Source of the DNA: Microbacterium kunmingense
GTDB lineage: Bacteria; Actinomycetota; Actinomycetes; Actinomycetales; Microbacteriaceae
Direction: 5' to 3'
Length of the DNA stretch: 64,000 bases
NCBI RefSeq assembly: GCF_023155745.1
Contig: NZ_JAKNUS010000001.1
Span: 248,001 to 312,000 of the forward strand
The notes beneath the pieces are model-generated. The model did not search any database and was not told the origin of the DNA. It worked only from the letters and a program-made list of their open reading frames with translations. How positions within the stretch are numbered: the stretch's first letter is position 1; each line of letters begins with the position of its first letter. Both the position numbers and the translations under genes were made by a program. Positions 39,183 through 49,068 of the stretch are shown here, piece after piece.

Positions 39183-40337
39183 ATGAGTGATTCCAAGTCG
39201 TCGTACGGCGACCCCGTCGAGGAGCCCCGTCCGGCGAACGACGACGTCGTCACGCGCGCGAACGAGGGTCTCGCCGACGCCGAAGCCGCCCGTGCGGCCG
39301 CCGTGCGCGAGGATGCCGCCCGCGCGGCCGATCCGGCAGACCACCGTGTCGACGGTTCGCACCAGGACAGCACCGCCGACCGCCCCGTCGACGACGGCGA
39401 GCACCGTGTCGCCGAGGCGGCCGCGCCCGCGGACGACCGGGCCTACGCCCCCGCGAGCGAGCCGGCGCGATGGGACGCCCCTGCGGATCGGGACAGCGCC
39501 GCCTACCAGGACAGCGCGGACTTCCGAGACGACGCCGAGCGCGATCGCTTCGCCGCCTACGCGGCCTCCGCCGACAGCCCGGCCGACACCTCCGCCGACC
39601 GCTCTGCGGCACCGGCTGCCGGCGCCGCCGCAGCGGGCGCCGCCGCGGGAGCCGGAGCCGCCGCCGCATCCTCTCGCCCCCAGGTGACCGCGAGCGAACC
39701 TGCCTCCGACCGCGGTCATGACGCCCCCACCGTCGTGGCCGCCCCCCTCCCGCAGCAGACCGCTGCGCCGCAGCCGATCTTCGTGCAGGCGCCCGAGGCC
39801 CCGCGACCCCGCGGCAATCGCGCCGCCGCCGGCGCGATCGGTCTCCTCGCCGCGCTCCTGTTCGGGCTGCTCTACCTCGCCGCGTGGGTCGGCCTCGGCG
39901 CCCTCGCGGGCGACGTCACCGTGGACAACCTGACATCGACCACGCTCGCCGCGCTCGCGAGCTGGTCGCTGTGGATCCCGGTGCTGGTCTTCTTCATCGC
40001 GTTCTGGCTGCTGGGTGCGATCATCAACCGCGGCCGCTGGGGCGCGTGGGTGATCTTCGGGCTCCTCGTCGGTCTCGCCGCCTGGGCCGGACACATCCTC
40101 GGCCAGCTGTTCCAGGCGCCGTTCTGGACGCTGACCGCCCGCGAGGGCGCGGAGATCACGGCCGAGCAGGTGCTCGCACCGCTCGCGATCGTGGCCTTCA
40201 TCCTCGGTCGTGAACTCACGATCTGGTTCGGTGCCTGGGTGGCCTCGCGCGGCCGACGCGTCACCGAGCTCAACGACGAGGCGCAGCGCGAGTACGAGCG
40301 CACGCTCGAGGCCGGGCCCCAGCTCGTCCGGCAGTGA
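39183..40337 (+). CDS. Ala/Asp-rich protein with four C-terminal membrane helices
   Basis: This 384-residue protein has about 205 residues of disordered, Ala/Asp-rich sequence followed by four membrane segments (around GAIGLLAALLFGLLYLAA, WIPVLVFFIAFWLLGAII, WVIFGLLVGLAAWAG and LAPLAIVAFILGREL). The ATG at 39183 has GAGGAG ahead; a GTG three codons upstream overlaps that site and is less likely. The long acidic tail may bind partners inside the cell. No family recognised. Confidence 0.75.
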   Translation: MSDSKSSYGDPVEEPRPANDDVVTRANEGLADAEAARAAAVREDAARAADPADHRVDGSHQDSTADRPVDDGEHRVAEAAAPADDRAYAPASEPARWDAPADRDSAAYQDSADFRDDAERDRFAAYAASADSPADTSADRSAAPAAGAAAAGAAAGAGAAAASSRPQVTASEPASDRGHDAPTVVAAPLPQQTAAPQPIFVQAPEAPRPRGNRAAAGAIGLLAALLFGLLYLAAWVGLGALAGDVTVDNLTSTTLAALASWSLWIPVLVFFIAFWLLGAIINRGRWGAWVIFGLLVGLAAWAGHILGQLFQAPFWTLTAREGAEITAEQVLAPLAIVAFILGRELTIWFGAWVASRGRRVTELNDEAQREYERTLEAGPQLVRQ

Positions 40338-40455
40338 ACCGGGCGCGCTGAGGCGACGAGGCCGCTGAGACCGATCCCCACCGGCGGCGGCAGGGCGACG
40401 TGACCAGTCGATGTGAGATCCCTCGACGTGACCGGGGCGAGACGATCGGGGTGAC

Positions 40456-41028
40456 GTGATCGAACCTGTCGACGACCGACCCCGGGTGCCGGTCCCCCCG
40501 CTCATCGCGGTCACGTTCGCCACCGTCGGGTATGTCGCGCTGATGATCTTCGGGCTCGGGATGACGAGCCTCGCGCTCGACCGGAGCGTCATCGAGGTGC
40601 AGGGTCTCGGCCCCCTTCCCGGGGTCTTCGCCGCCACCGCCTCCACGCTCGCGGTCGCCGGAGTGCTGTTGAGCGCGATGCCGCGCCCGCTCCTGCCACC
40701 CCCACCGCTTCACGCCCTCGCCCCCGAGGCCGTTCCCGCCGCGCCCGACAGCCCGGCACCGCTCGCCGCACCGCGGTACTCGGTCGGGCTGTGGACGGCG
40801 CTCGGCGCCTACGTCGGCTATGTCGTGGTCGTCGGGATCGCGGTCGTGGCCTCGGGCGAGGAGCTGCGCACCGCGACGACCGTGGCCGGCGGCGTCGCGG
40901 CATCCTGGTTCGGCATCGTCCTGGCCGCCGCCGGGGCGATCGCGGGCATCAGCGGCGTCGCCATGGTGCGCACCCTCGGCTCGCGTCCGCGCTGGCCCTG
41001 GGAGGGGGAGGACAGGGATGACACCTGA
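40456..41028 (+). CDS. Small four-helix membrane protein, unknown
   Basis: This 190-residue protein has four predicted membrane segments (VTFATVGYVALMIFGLGM, GVFAATASTLAVAGVLLSA, SVGLWTALGAYVGYVVVVGIA shortened, WFGIVLAAAGAIAGISGVA), with a Pro-rich loop between helices 2 and 3. GTG 40456 is the start. It overlaps the next gene by 11 bases, so the two are probably co-expressed ahead of the kinase operon. Confidence 0.65.
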   Translation: MIEPVDDRPRVPVPPLIAVTFATVGYVALMIFGLGMTSLALDRSVIEVQGLGPLPGVFAATASTLAVAGVLLSAMPRPLLPPPPLHALAPEAVPAAPDSPAPLAAPRYSVGLWTALGAYVGYVVVVGIAVVASGEELRTATTVAGGVAASWFGIVLAAAGAIAGISGVAMVRTLGSRPRWPWEGEDRDDT

Positions 41029-41719
41029 CGCCGCCGGTCCGCAGCGATACCGTGGGAGGGTGGAGCGGTCGCTCGAGACCCAGGTCAGCCAGGCGGTGGA
41101 CGCCTGGCTGCGGTGGCTGCCGCGCTGGGAGCCGGCGACCCATCGCGGGCGGGTGGCACCCTGCCGGCGGTGCTTCGGTTCGCCCGTGCTGTCGGCAGCG
41201 GGGCTCGGGGCCGACGTGCCGCACGGTGTGCAACACGGGCTGTCCACCCGGATCAAGACCATCGTCGACCACGCCGTGGCCGAGTACACCGCGCTGAACC
41301 TGCCGATGCTGCAGGCCGAGCTCGATCAGCAAGCCGCCCGCAACCGCGCGCGCAGCTACCGGCCCGGGGAGGGACTGGAGCCGGAGTTCGAGGGGCTGCC
41401 GCTGGATCCCGAACCGACCCCCGGCGCCCCGTTCCTGTTCACCCTGACGGGTCTCGCCGCCCAGGCCGACTCCGACGTGCCCGAGCTTCCTCCCCTCACC
41501 GAGGAGGCCAAGGCCGCGCTCCGACAGGAGGTGGGGCTCGCCGACGACTACGCGAACATGGTGGGGCGCGAGGTCTGCACCATCCTGCTCCATCATCGAC
41601 TTCGCATCCAGGCCGGGATCACCGAGTACGTCGAGCCCCAGATCGAGGCCATGCTCGACGAACTCACCCGATCGCTCGACGCCCCGTTCGATCCCAACGA
41701 TCCGCATCCGCTGCCCTGA
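41018..41719 (+). CDS. Hypothetical cytoplasmic protein upstream of the kinase operon
   Basis: This 233-residue soluble protein begins (ATG 41018, with GGAGGGGGAGG upstream) inside the end of the preceding gene. It is helix-rich, with PCRRCFGSP near residue 50 as the only cysteine pair and a conserved-looking acidic end. A GTG at 41059 is an alternative start. I do not recognise the family. A 9-bp stem terminator follows, so it is probably not in the same transcript as the kinase gene. Confidence 0.6.
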   Translation: MTPDAAGPQRYRGRVERSLETQVSQAVDAWLRWLPRWEPATHRGRVAPCRRCFGSPVLSAAGLGADVPHGVQHGLSTRIKTIVDHAVAEYTALNLPMLQAELDQQAARNRARSYRPGEGLEPEFEGLPLDPEPTPGAPFLFTLTGLAAQADSDVPELPPLTEEAKAALRQEVGLADDYANMVGREVCTILLHHRLRIQAGITEYVEPQIEAMLDELTRSLDAPFDPNDPHPLP

Positions 41720-41754
41720 TCCGGACGGGCGTCGGTAACGATCCAGGCGCGGTT

Positions 41755-41778
41755 CCCAGGGCTCTCCGCAGCCCTGGG
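41755..41778 (+). terminator. Probable terminator before the kinase operon
   Basis: CCCAGGGCT and AGCCCTGGG pair perfectly over 9 bases around a 6-base loop, 36 bases after the preceding stop. A TTAGCAT sequence at 41800-41806 could be the -10 box of the kinase operon, with a leader of about 65 bases. Confidence 0.65.
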
Positions 41779-41877
41779 CGAGGGTGCAGGCGGGCTTTGT
41801 TAGCATTGCCGGGTTTCCAGCGTCGTTGCGCTGTGATCCCGCCGGTCGGGCGGGTGGGATTCCGGGGAGGGGATGCG

Positions 41878-43014
41878 GTGACGACTCGCCTGCCCTCCGC
41901 ACCCCCGATCCTGCCGGGGCTGTCGTACATCCGTCCCCTCGGCTCGGGCGGTTTCGCCGACGTCTTCCTCTACGGGCAGGACATGCCGAGGCGGGATGTC
42001 GCGGTTAAGGTGCTCCCGAGCGACGTGGGCGACCCGGAGCTGCGGCGCATGTTCAACGCCGAGGCCGACGTCCTCGCCCACCTCTCGGCGCACCCCTCGA
42101 TCGTGACCGTCTACCAGGCCGGGATCTCCGCCGACGGCCGTCCGTACATCGTGATGGAGTACTGTCCGGGCTCGCTGGCGCAGCGCTACCGGATCGAGCG
42201 GATGCCGGTGGACGAGGTCCTCACGATTGGTGTGAAGATGGCGAGCGCCCTGGAATCCGCCCACCGGGCGGGGCTCGTGCACCGCGACGTCAAGCCCAGC
42301 AACATCCTCGTCACCACCTTCGGTGCCCCCGTGCTCGCCGACTTCGGTATCTCCTCCTCGCTCGCGCGGGTGAGCGCCGGCGAGGTGCTGGCCATGTCGA
42401 TCCCGTGGAGCGCCCCCGAGGTCGTCGCCGAGGAGACCGCGGGCACGATCGCCAGCGAGGTGTGGAGCCTCGGCGCGACGGTCTACTCGCTCCTGGCCGG
42501 TCACAGCCCGTTCGAGCGACGCGAGAAGGGCCAGAACACCAAGGAGCTGCTGCGGCGCCGGATCGCGAAGGCCAGCTACACCCCGATCAACCGCAGTGAT
42601 GTGCCCGACGCCCTCCAGGATGTCCTCGGCCGCGCGATGAGCCGCGATCCGCGCGAGCGGTACGCCACGGCACGGGAGCTCGCCGACGCGCTCCGCGAGG
42701 TGCAGTCGGGGCTCGGCCTCTCGCCGACGCCGCTGGAGGTGCCCGTGGCCGACTGGGCCGCGAGCGGCGGAATCGATCTCTCCGACGACGCCCTCCGCGG
42801 CCCCGCCCGCAGCCGGCTCGAGCGCGAGGTGACCCGCAAGCGCGTCGCGACGACGGGCGTCGCCTCGCTGCTGCGCGATGAGGACACCTCCCTGTCCTCG
42901 CCCGCGCCGGCGCCCGCGCCGCACCGCGCGCTTCCCTGGATCCTCGGGGGCGCGGGCGCCGCGGCGCTCGTCGCCGTCGTGCTGGCGGCCCTCCGTGCGG
43001 CGGGGGTGCTCTGA
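41878..43014 (+). CDS. Hanks-type Ser/Thr protein kinase with C-terminal membrane anchor
   Basis: This 378-residue kinase has all catalytic elements: Gly loop GSGGFADV, Lys44 (VAVKVL), catalytic loop HRDVKPSN with Asp137, DFG with Asp155, and the APE-like SAPEV. The kinase domain ends near residue 275. A linker of about 75 residues and one membrane helix (WILGGAGAAALVAVVLAAL) follow, with almost no extracellular part and no PASTA repeats, so the signal probably comes through a partner. GTG 41878 has GGGGAGGGG ahead. It overlaps the surface-protein gene by one base (TGATG). The FHA protein in the same operon is a likely phospho-partner. Confidence 0.93.
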   Translation: MTTRLPSAPPILPGLSYIRPLGSGGFADVFLYGQDMPRRDVAVKVLPSDVGDPELRRMFNAEADVLAHLSAHPSIVTVYQAGISADGRPYIVMEYCPGSLAQRYRIERMPVDEVLTIGVKMASALESAHRAGLVHRDVKPSNILVTTFGAPVLADFGISSSLARVSAGEVLAMSIPWSAPEVVAEETAGTIASEVWSLGATVYSLLAGHSPFERREKGQNTKELLRRRIAKASYTPINRSDVPDALQDVLGRAMSRDPRERYATARELADALREVQSGLGLSPTPLEVPVADWAASGGIDLSDDALRGPARSRLEREVTRKRVATTGVASLLRDEDTSLSSPAPAPAPHRALPWILGGAGAAALVAVVLAALRAAGVL

Positions 43015-46000
43015 TGGCCGCGCGACGGGCACGGCCGGCGCACGCCCCGCGGTCGGGGGCGGGGCGGATCCCCCGCCGCGGGCCCCTCCTCGCCCTCGTC
43101 GCCGGCGGGGTGGCCGTCGCGACCGTCGTGGTGGCGAGCATCGTCTGGCCCGGGCTCGACGCGCAGGAGACGCCGCCCGTGGACACGACGGTCTGGGCGC
43201 TGCAGACCGGCGAGGGCACCCGCTACGCGCGGGTGAACACCTCGATCCTCGAGCTCGACACCGTCCGCACCGTCTCCGATCCCAGCCAGGTGGCGCAGTC
43301 CTCGGCGGGCACGTTCCTCTTCACCGGCAGCAACAGCCGGGTGACCCGCGTCGACGAGGCCCTTCCCGTCGACCTCGACGATGAGGCGCTGCGCGAGTCG
43401 CCGGCCACCCCCGACGGAACCGTCGAGGTCGTCACGGCCGGCGAGTTCGTCGTCTACCGCACCGAGTCGGGCGTGCTCTACACCGGCACCCTCTCCGAGG
43501 GGCGTACCCCGACGCGACTGGAGCCGTTCCCCTCCGACGACGAGGACGCGCCCTCCTACGCCGCCGACGCCGTCGCCCTCGACGACCGCGGCATCCTCCT
43601 CAGCTTCTCCGAGGGCGACGGGTCGGTCCTCACCTACGACATCCCGGCCTCGTCCGTGCGCTCCCGCGACGTCGTGTCGATCGACGATCCCGCCGATCCC
43701 GCGATCACCGGCGCGGGCGACGCCTGGGTGCTGGTCGATCGCGAGGACGGGTCGTACCTGGTGGAGGGGACGGATGCCGCGCGGCCGGCGCCGGTCACCG
43801 GAGCCGTGGTCGCGAGTTCCCCCGACCCCGACGGCGACGCGGTCTACCTCGCCTCCGACACCGGTCTCGCCCGGATCCCGGTCGACGGCGGTGAGCCCGA
43901 GCCCGTGGTCGGCGACACCACGCTCCTCGGCACGCCGGCCCAGCCGCTCGTGCAGGACGGCGTGGTCCACGCCGCGTGGCTGGCCGAGGGCGACCTCGGC
44001 GGGCAGCTGTGGACCTCCGAGCGCGGCACCCTCAGTCCTCTCGACTACGCCGGCCAGGAGCTCTCCGACCAGCGGCGTCCCGTCTTCACCTCCAACGGCG
44101 ACACCGTGATCCTGAACGAGACGCGCACCGGCTGGGTGTGGACCGTCCCCGACGGGCGCCTGGTGCCCTCGAGCCAGCGGTGGAGCCTCGACGACGAGGT
44201 CGTCTCGGATGCGCAGCCGAGCGAGGAGCAGCTGAGCGTCGTCATCGACCCGAAGGCCCCGATCGCCGAACCCGACGCCTTCGGGGTGCGACCGGGGGCA
44301 CTGGTGAGCCTCCCGGTACTGCTGAACGACCACGATCCGAACGAGGATGTCCTCAGCGTCGACCCCGCCTCGGTGACGGGGCTCGACCCGGGCTTCGGCA
44401 CGGTGTCGATCACCGACGACGGGCAGCGCCTGGCCGTCCGCGTCGCTCCGGGGGCGAGCGGTGCGGCGAGCTTCTCCTACGCCGTCACCGACGGCACCGC
44501 TCCCGGCGGGCTCGCGTCGCCGTCGACGACGGTCACCCTCCTCGTCGCCGGCGACGAGCAGAACGGCGCCCCGGTATGGTGCGGCGTCGAGCGGTGCCTC
44601 GCCGAGTGGCCGAGCCCCGAGGTCGCCCGCGGCGGCACGGTGACCGTACCGGTGATGACCGGCTGGGTCGACCCCGATGGCGACCCGATGCTGCTGCTGT
44701 CGGCCGAGAACGCCTCCGGGGTCGGCAAGGTGGCCGCGACCCCCGCGGGTGACATCGTCTACCAGCACGCCGATGACGGCAGCGGCGCCGAGCAGCTCAT
44801 CGAGATCGTGGTGTCGGTCGCCGACACCCGCGGGGCGGTGGCGACGAAGTCGCTGGTCATCCGGGTCTCGCCCCAGCCGACGCTGTCGATGCAGTCGTTC
44901 GCCGTGGTCGACACCGTCGGGGCCACCACGACCGTCGACGTCGGACCGCATGTCACCGGCACCGCCGGGACCGTGCGCCTGGACGCGGTCCGCGTGCTCG
45001 ACGACGCGCGCGCGAGCGCCACGATCGTGGGCGGCTCGACCTCCTTCGACTTCCGCGCCGAAGAACCGGGCACCTACCGCGTGGACGTGACAGTCACCGA
45101 CGGCACGACCCAGGAGAACGGCACCGTGCGTGTCACGGCGCTCGCCGCCGACGCGCCGACCGAGCTCGCCACCGCGCCGGTGGTCGCCTTCGTCCGCCCG
45201 CAGCAGGACGCCACCCTCGACATCCTCGCCGCGGTGTCGAACCCCACCCGGCGCGTGCTGCTGCTCAGCGACGTGCAGGCCCAGCCCGACGCGGGGGCGT
45301 CGCTGTCGTTCGACACGCTGTCGCAGAACTATCTCCGGGTCTCGGGGTCGACCGCCGACGGTGCGCCGGGGCGGCTCGGCACGATCACCTACACCGTCAC
45401 CGACGGCACCGAGAACCAGGGGTCGTCGGTGGAGGGTCAGGCCACGGTCTACCTCCTGCCCCCCGCCCCCGAACTCGCCCCCATCGCGGTCGACGACACC
45501 GTCGTGGTGCGCGCCGGCACGCAGATCGACATCCCCGTCCTGGAGAACGACGTCGCCCCCGCCGGCGGGCGCCCGACCCTCAATCCGGCGACGGTGACCT
45601 CGACCTCGCCCGCCGCCCTGGCCTTCGGCGCGGGCGAGGTGCTGCGCTACCTCGCCCCCGACGAGCCCGGCGAGTACGCCGTGGACTACGACGTCTACAC
45701 CACCGGCGCCCCGTCGCTGTCGGATCAGGCGCGGGTGACGGTGCAGGTCCTGCCCGACGACGAGAATCGCGCGCCGGCCCCCGACACCGTCGAAGGGCGC
45801 GTGCTGAGCGGTCAGTCGACGCGGATCGAGTTCGACGGCTACGGCGTCGACCCCGACGGCGACACGGTGTCGCTGGACCGCATCATCGCCCAGCCCGAGT
45901 CGGGGGTCGCCACCATCTCAGCCGAGGGCGACGCCATCGTCTACACCAGCGTCTCGGGGTTCAGCGGCCAGGTCACCTTCCCCTACCGCGTGGTCGACGA

Positions 46001-49000
46001 GTTCGGTCAGACCGGGGAGGGCATCGCCCGCGTGGGTGTGCTCGACAGCGATGCGAACCCGAGCCCGGTGACCTTCACCGACTACGTGCAGGTGCAGGCG
46101 GGGGCGGACAGCACCATCCGCGTCAATCCCCTCTCCAACGATAGCGACCCGACGATGGGCGAGCTGACCGTGGAGGAGGTGCGTCCCGACGTGCCCGAGA
46201 CGCTCGAGGACGGTTCGGAGAACCCCGAGTTCGCCCGCCTCGACGAGCGGATCCGCTCCGTCGGCGAGCGGCAGGTGGTCATCGCCGCGGGCACCGAGCC
46301 GGGCACGATGTCGTTCCTCTACGACGTCTCGTCGACTTCGGGGAACACCGGGCGAGGACTCATCGTCGTCACGGTGGTGCGCGAGAGCGTGCCGGACTAC
46401 CCCGTCGTGGAGGACACCGTCCTCACCGCCGAGACCCGGGAGGACTTCGTCGACGGGGTCGACGTGCTCTCGGGCAACGTGTCGTGGTCCGGCGGCGACA
46501 TCAACGATCTCGAGCTCGCCCTCTGGGGCGAACCCGGCGACGTCGCCGTGCGCGGATCGGAGATCTCCGGTCCGCTCCCCGACACCACGCGCGTCATCCC
46601 CTTCTCCGTCACCGGCGAGGGCGCCTCCGGCGAGGTGACCAGCTACGGCTTCCTCCGCGTGCCCGGCGACGCCGACCTGTCGCTGGCCCTGCGCTCCTCG
46701 GCGCGTCCCGTCGAGGTGCCCGAGCTCGAATCCGTCACCTTCGACATGGACGACCTCGTCGCGATCCCCCGCAATGCCGACCTCGAGGTCGGCGACGACG
46801 TGCGGGCCTCCGGCGCACGGGGCGAGGCGGTCTGCACGGCCGTGGGTGACGGGCAGATCCGGTACGACGCGGGCGCCGGTGCCCCCTGGACCGACGCCTG
46901 CCAGGTGCCGGTGCGAGTGGCCGGCACCGAGGACTTCACCTACCTCGCCGTCCCGATCCTCGTCGAGGCGACCGACCCGCAGCCGGAGCTGCGCCCGGGT
47001 GCGCTCACCGTCGGGCCGGGCGAGACCGCGACATTCGACCTCCGCAACATGACCACGTGGCAGCTGCGGGAGGACTGGGACGGCATCGCCTACGCCCTGT
47101 CCTATCCCGGCGGGGCCTTCGAGGTGTCGCTCGAGGGTTCGATCGTCACAGTGACCGGTGCGGACACCGCCGTCCCGGGGCGCGAGGAGGTCGTCACCGT
47201 CTCGGCGCCGAGCCATCCGAACACCCCGCCCTCGCGGCTCATCCTCCGCGTCGGGCAGGCGCCGTCGACCCTTCCGCAGGGCGGATCGGTCACCCAGCAG
47301 TGCTCCCAGGCGGGCGGCTCGTCGTGCACGATCACCGTGATCGGGGCCGCCGGCGAGATCAACCCGCTGCCGAGAACCCCCCTCGAGGTGGTCGACGTGC
47401 GCCCCACGGGCGCGTGCGCGGGCGTGAGCTTCCAGGTGTCCTCTCCGCGGACGGTCACGGCGTCCTGGGCGCCGGATGCTCCGGGGGCGACGTGCTCCGC
47501 GACGTTCTCCGTCGTCGACGCGCAGGGCCGGCGCACCGCGGGCGAGCGGGACGGCCGTGTGCTGCTCGACCTCCAGGGCTTCCCGCGGCCGCCCGCCGCG
47601 CTCGTGCAGACTGCGTTCGGCAACGAGTCGGTCACCCTCCGGGTCGACCCGGGCGACGCGCGCCTGGCCTATCCCGGGCTGAGCGGCTTCCGCATACGAT
47701 ACGCCGGTCAGGTGGTCGCCGAGTGCGGCCCGGGCGGCACCTGCCCGCCCATCTCGGCGCCCAACGGCGAGCGGCGGACCTACGAGGCCGTCGCCGTCAA
47801 CGCCGTCGGCGAGTCGCGGGGCGCGGTGCGCACCGAGGCGTGGGCGTACGACGCCCCGCCGGCGCCGAGCAGCGTGCAGTGGATCCCTCTCGAGACGCGC
47901 GGCGAGGGCGGATACATCGCCCTCCGGATCGAGGGGGTCGACCCCTCGCGCACCGGGTCGCTCGAGATCACCAGCCCCACCGGCGAACGCTCGGTGGTGA
48001 ATGTCGGCAGCCGCGACACCACGGTCGACGTCCGCTCCTACCGGGTCGGGTCCAACGCCCCGACGCCCGTCACGGTCACCCCCTATTCGCGCTTCGACCG
48101 GCCGCCCGGGCTCGGCGGTGGCGGGGTGAACGCCGGCGCCTCGGTCACCGTCAACGCCAACGGCGTGGGCGCGCCCCTCAGCCCCGCGCTCGACCTCGAG
48201 TCCGTCTCCGACGGCGACGGCACCTCGACGATCACGGCGCGTGCGAGCGCGGGGCCGAACGGCGCAGGCTCCACCCTGCGGTTCGGGATCGTCCAGGAGG
48301 GCGACCGCTGCGTGACGAGCGACAACGGGGCCACCGCGACCTTCCCCGGCTTCGAGGACGGCGAGGAGTACGAGTTCGAGATGTGCGTCGACTCGGTCTT
48401 CCAGGGCGAGGTGTACGGCACCGCGACCGCGACCGCGACGGTCCGCGCCGCGCAGTCCGCCGCCGCCCCGACCGGGTACACCTTCGTCGTCGACGGGCGG
48501 CCCAACGTCGGGCAGAACCGCGCGGACTGGATCATCCGGGACCAGCCGACCTCGAACGCGGAGGTCCCCAACCGCAATCAGGTGCGCTTTTCGGGCCTTC
48601 CCTCGACGGTCTTCGGGCAGGACCCGCGCGTGCGCGTCTGGTACGAGCACCAGTTCTGGGGTACGCGCTCGGCCGAGGCGACCGTCACCCCGCGGGAGGG
48701 GAGTGCCCCGTGGCAGATGACCGCGTCATGGCGGGCGACCTCCTGCGTCGGCGGCAGCACCCTGACCCTCGTCGGCGACTCGTCCACCGGCCCGGGGGGC
48801 AACGGGGCGGCCATTTCGTTCAGCCCGGCGAACCTGCGGTACTTCGACGCCGACAACAACGTCCTGCCCCACACGGCCGACTCCTTCGCCGTGCCGCAGG
48901 GCGCCGACCGGGTCGAGGGCATCACCGTGACCGTCGATTGGTCGGCCCGTGGCTGGGGCCTGCAGAACGTCACCGAACGGTTCAGCGCCGACTGCCAGCC

Positions 49001-49034
49001 CGGCGCCGGCGGCGCCCCGCCCACCAATCCCTGA
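43014..49034 (+). CDS. Giant single-pass surface protein with Ig/cadherin-like and Fn3-like domains
   Basis: This 2006-residue protein has a basic start, one membrane helix at about residues 25-45 and a very long extracellular part. Residues about 50-400 look beta-propeller-like. From about 414 come repeated Ig/cadherin-like domains with NDHDPNEDVLSV, VDPDGDPM, VLENDVAP, GVDPDGDTVSLD and NPLSNDSDP motifs, which suggest calcium-binding loops. The C-terminal 480 residues contain Fn3-like domains and cysteine pairs. It is probably a structural or adhesive envelope protein whose assembly or secretion depends on the MoxR/DUF58 module downstream. It is translationally coupled to the kinase. GC and codon use match the neighbours. 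Confidence 0.85.
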   Translation: MAARRARPAHAPRSGAGRIPRRGPLLALVAGGVAVATVVVASIVWPGLDAQETPPVDTTVWALQTGEGTRYARVNTSILELDTVRTVSDPSQVAQSSAGTFLFTGSNSRVTRVDEALPVDLDDEALRESPATPDGTVEVVTAGEFVVYRTESGVLYTGTLSEGRTPTRLEPFPSDDEDAPSYAADAVALDDRGILLSFSEGDGSVLTYDIPASSVRSRDVVSIDDPADPAITGAGDAWVLVDREDGSYLVEGTDAARPAPVTGAVVASSPDPDGDAVYLASDTGLARIPVDGGEPEPVVGDTTLLGTPAQPLVQDGVVHAAWLAEGDLGGQLWTSERGTLSPLDYAGQELSDQRRPVFTSNGDTVILNETRTGWVWTVPDGRLVPSSQRWSLDDEVVSDAQPSEEQLSVVIDPKAPIAEPDAFGVRPGALVSLPVLLNDHDPNEDVLSVDPASVTGLDPGFGTVSITDDGQRLAVRVAPGASGAASFSYAVTDGTAPGGLASPSTTVTLLVAGDEQNGAPVWCGVERCLAEWPSPEVARGGTVTVPVMTGWVDPDGDPMLLLSAENASGVGKVAATPAGDIVYQHADDGSGAEQLIEIVVSVADTRGAVATKSLVIRVSPQPTLSMQSFAVVDTVGATTTVDVGPHVTGTAGTVRLDAVRVLDDARASATIVGGSTSFDFRAEEPGTYRVDVTVTDGTTQENGTVRVTALAADAPTELATAPVVAFVRPQQDATLDILAAVSNPTRRVLLLSDVQAQPDAGASLSFDTLSQNYLRVSGSTADGAPGRLGTITYTVTDGTENQGSSVEGQATVYLLPPAPELAPIAVDDTVVVRAGTQIDIPVLENDVAPAGGRPTLNPATVTSTSPAALAFGAGEVLRYLAPDEPGEYAVDYDVYTTGAPSLSDQARVTVQVLPDDENRAPAPDTVEGRVLSGQSTRIEFDGYGVDPDGDTVSLDRIIAQPESGVATISAEGDAIVYTSVSGFSGQVTFPYRVVDEFGQTGEGIARVGVLDSDANPSPVTFTDYVQVQAGADSTIRVNPLSNDSDPTMGELTVEEVRPDVPETLEDGSENPEFARLDERIRSVGERQVVIAAGTEPGTMSFLYDVSSTSGNTGRGLIVVTVVRESVPDYPVVEDTVLTAETREDFVDGVDVLSGNVSWSGGDINDLELALWGEPGDVAVRGSEISGPLPDTTRVIPFSVTGEGASGEVTSYGFLRVPGDADLSLALRSSARPVEVPELESVTFDMDDLVAIPRNADLEVGDDVRASGARGEAVCTAVGDGQIRYDAGAGAPWTDACQVPVRVAGTEDFTYLAVPILVEATDPQPELRPGALTVGPGETATFDLRNMTTWQLREDWDGIAYALSYPGGAFEVSLEGSIVTVTGADTAVPGREEVVTVSAPSHPNTPPSRLILRVGQAPSTLPQGGSVTQQCSQAGGSSCTITVIGAAGEINPLPRTPLEVVDVRPTGACAGVSFQVSSPRTVTASWAPDAPGATCSATFSVVDAQGRRTAGERDGRVLLDLQGFPRPPAALVQTAFGNESVTLRVDPGDARLAYPGLSGFRIRYAGQVVAECGPGGTCPPISAPNGERRTYEAVAVNAVGESRGAVRTEAWAYDAPPAPSSVQWIPLETRGEGGYIALRIEGVDPSRTGSLEITSPTGERSVVNVGSRDTTVDVRSYRVGSNAPTPVTVTPYSRFDRPPGLGGGGVNAGASVTVNANGVGAPLSPALDLESVSDGDGTSTITARASAGPNGAGSTLRFGIVQEGDRCVTSDNGATATFPGFEDGEEYEFEMCVDSVFQGEVYGTATATATVRAAQSAAAPTGYTFVVDGRPNVGQNRADWIIRDQPTSNAEVPNRNQVRFSGLPSTVFGQDPRVRVWYEHQFWGTRSAEATVTPREGSAPWQMTASWRATSCVGGSTLTLVGDSSTGPGGNGAAISFSPANLRYFDADNNVLPHTADSFAVPQGADRVEGITVTVDWSARGWGLQNVTERFSADCQPGAGGAPPTNP

Positions 49035-49068
49035 TCCCACGCTCCACCGACCACCGAGGAACGACACG

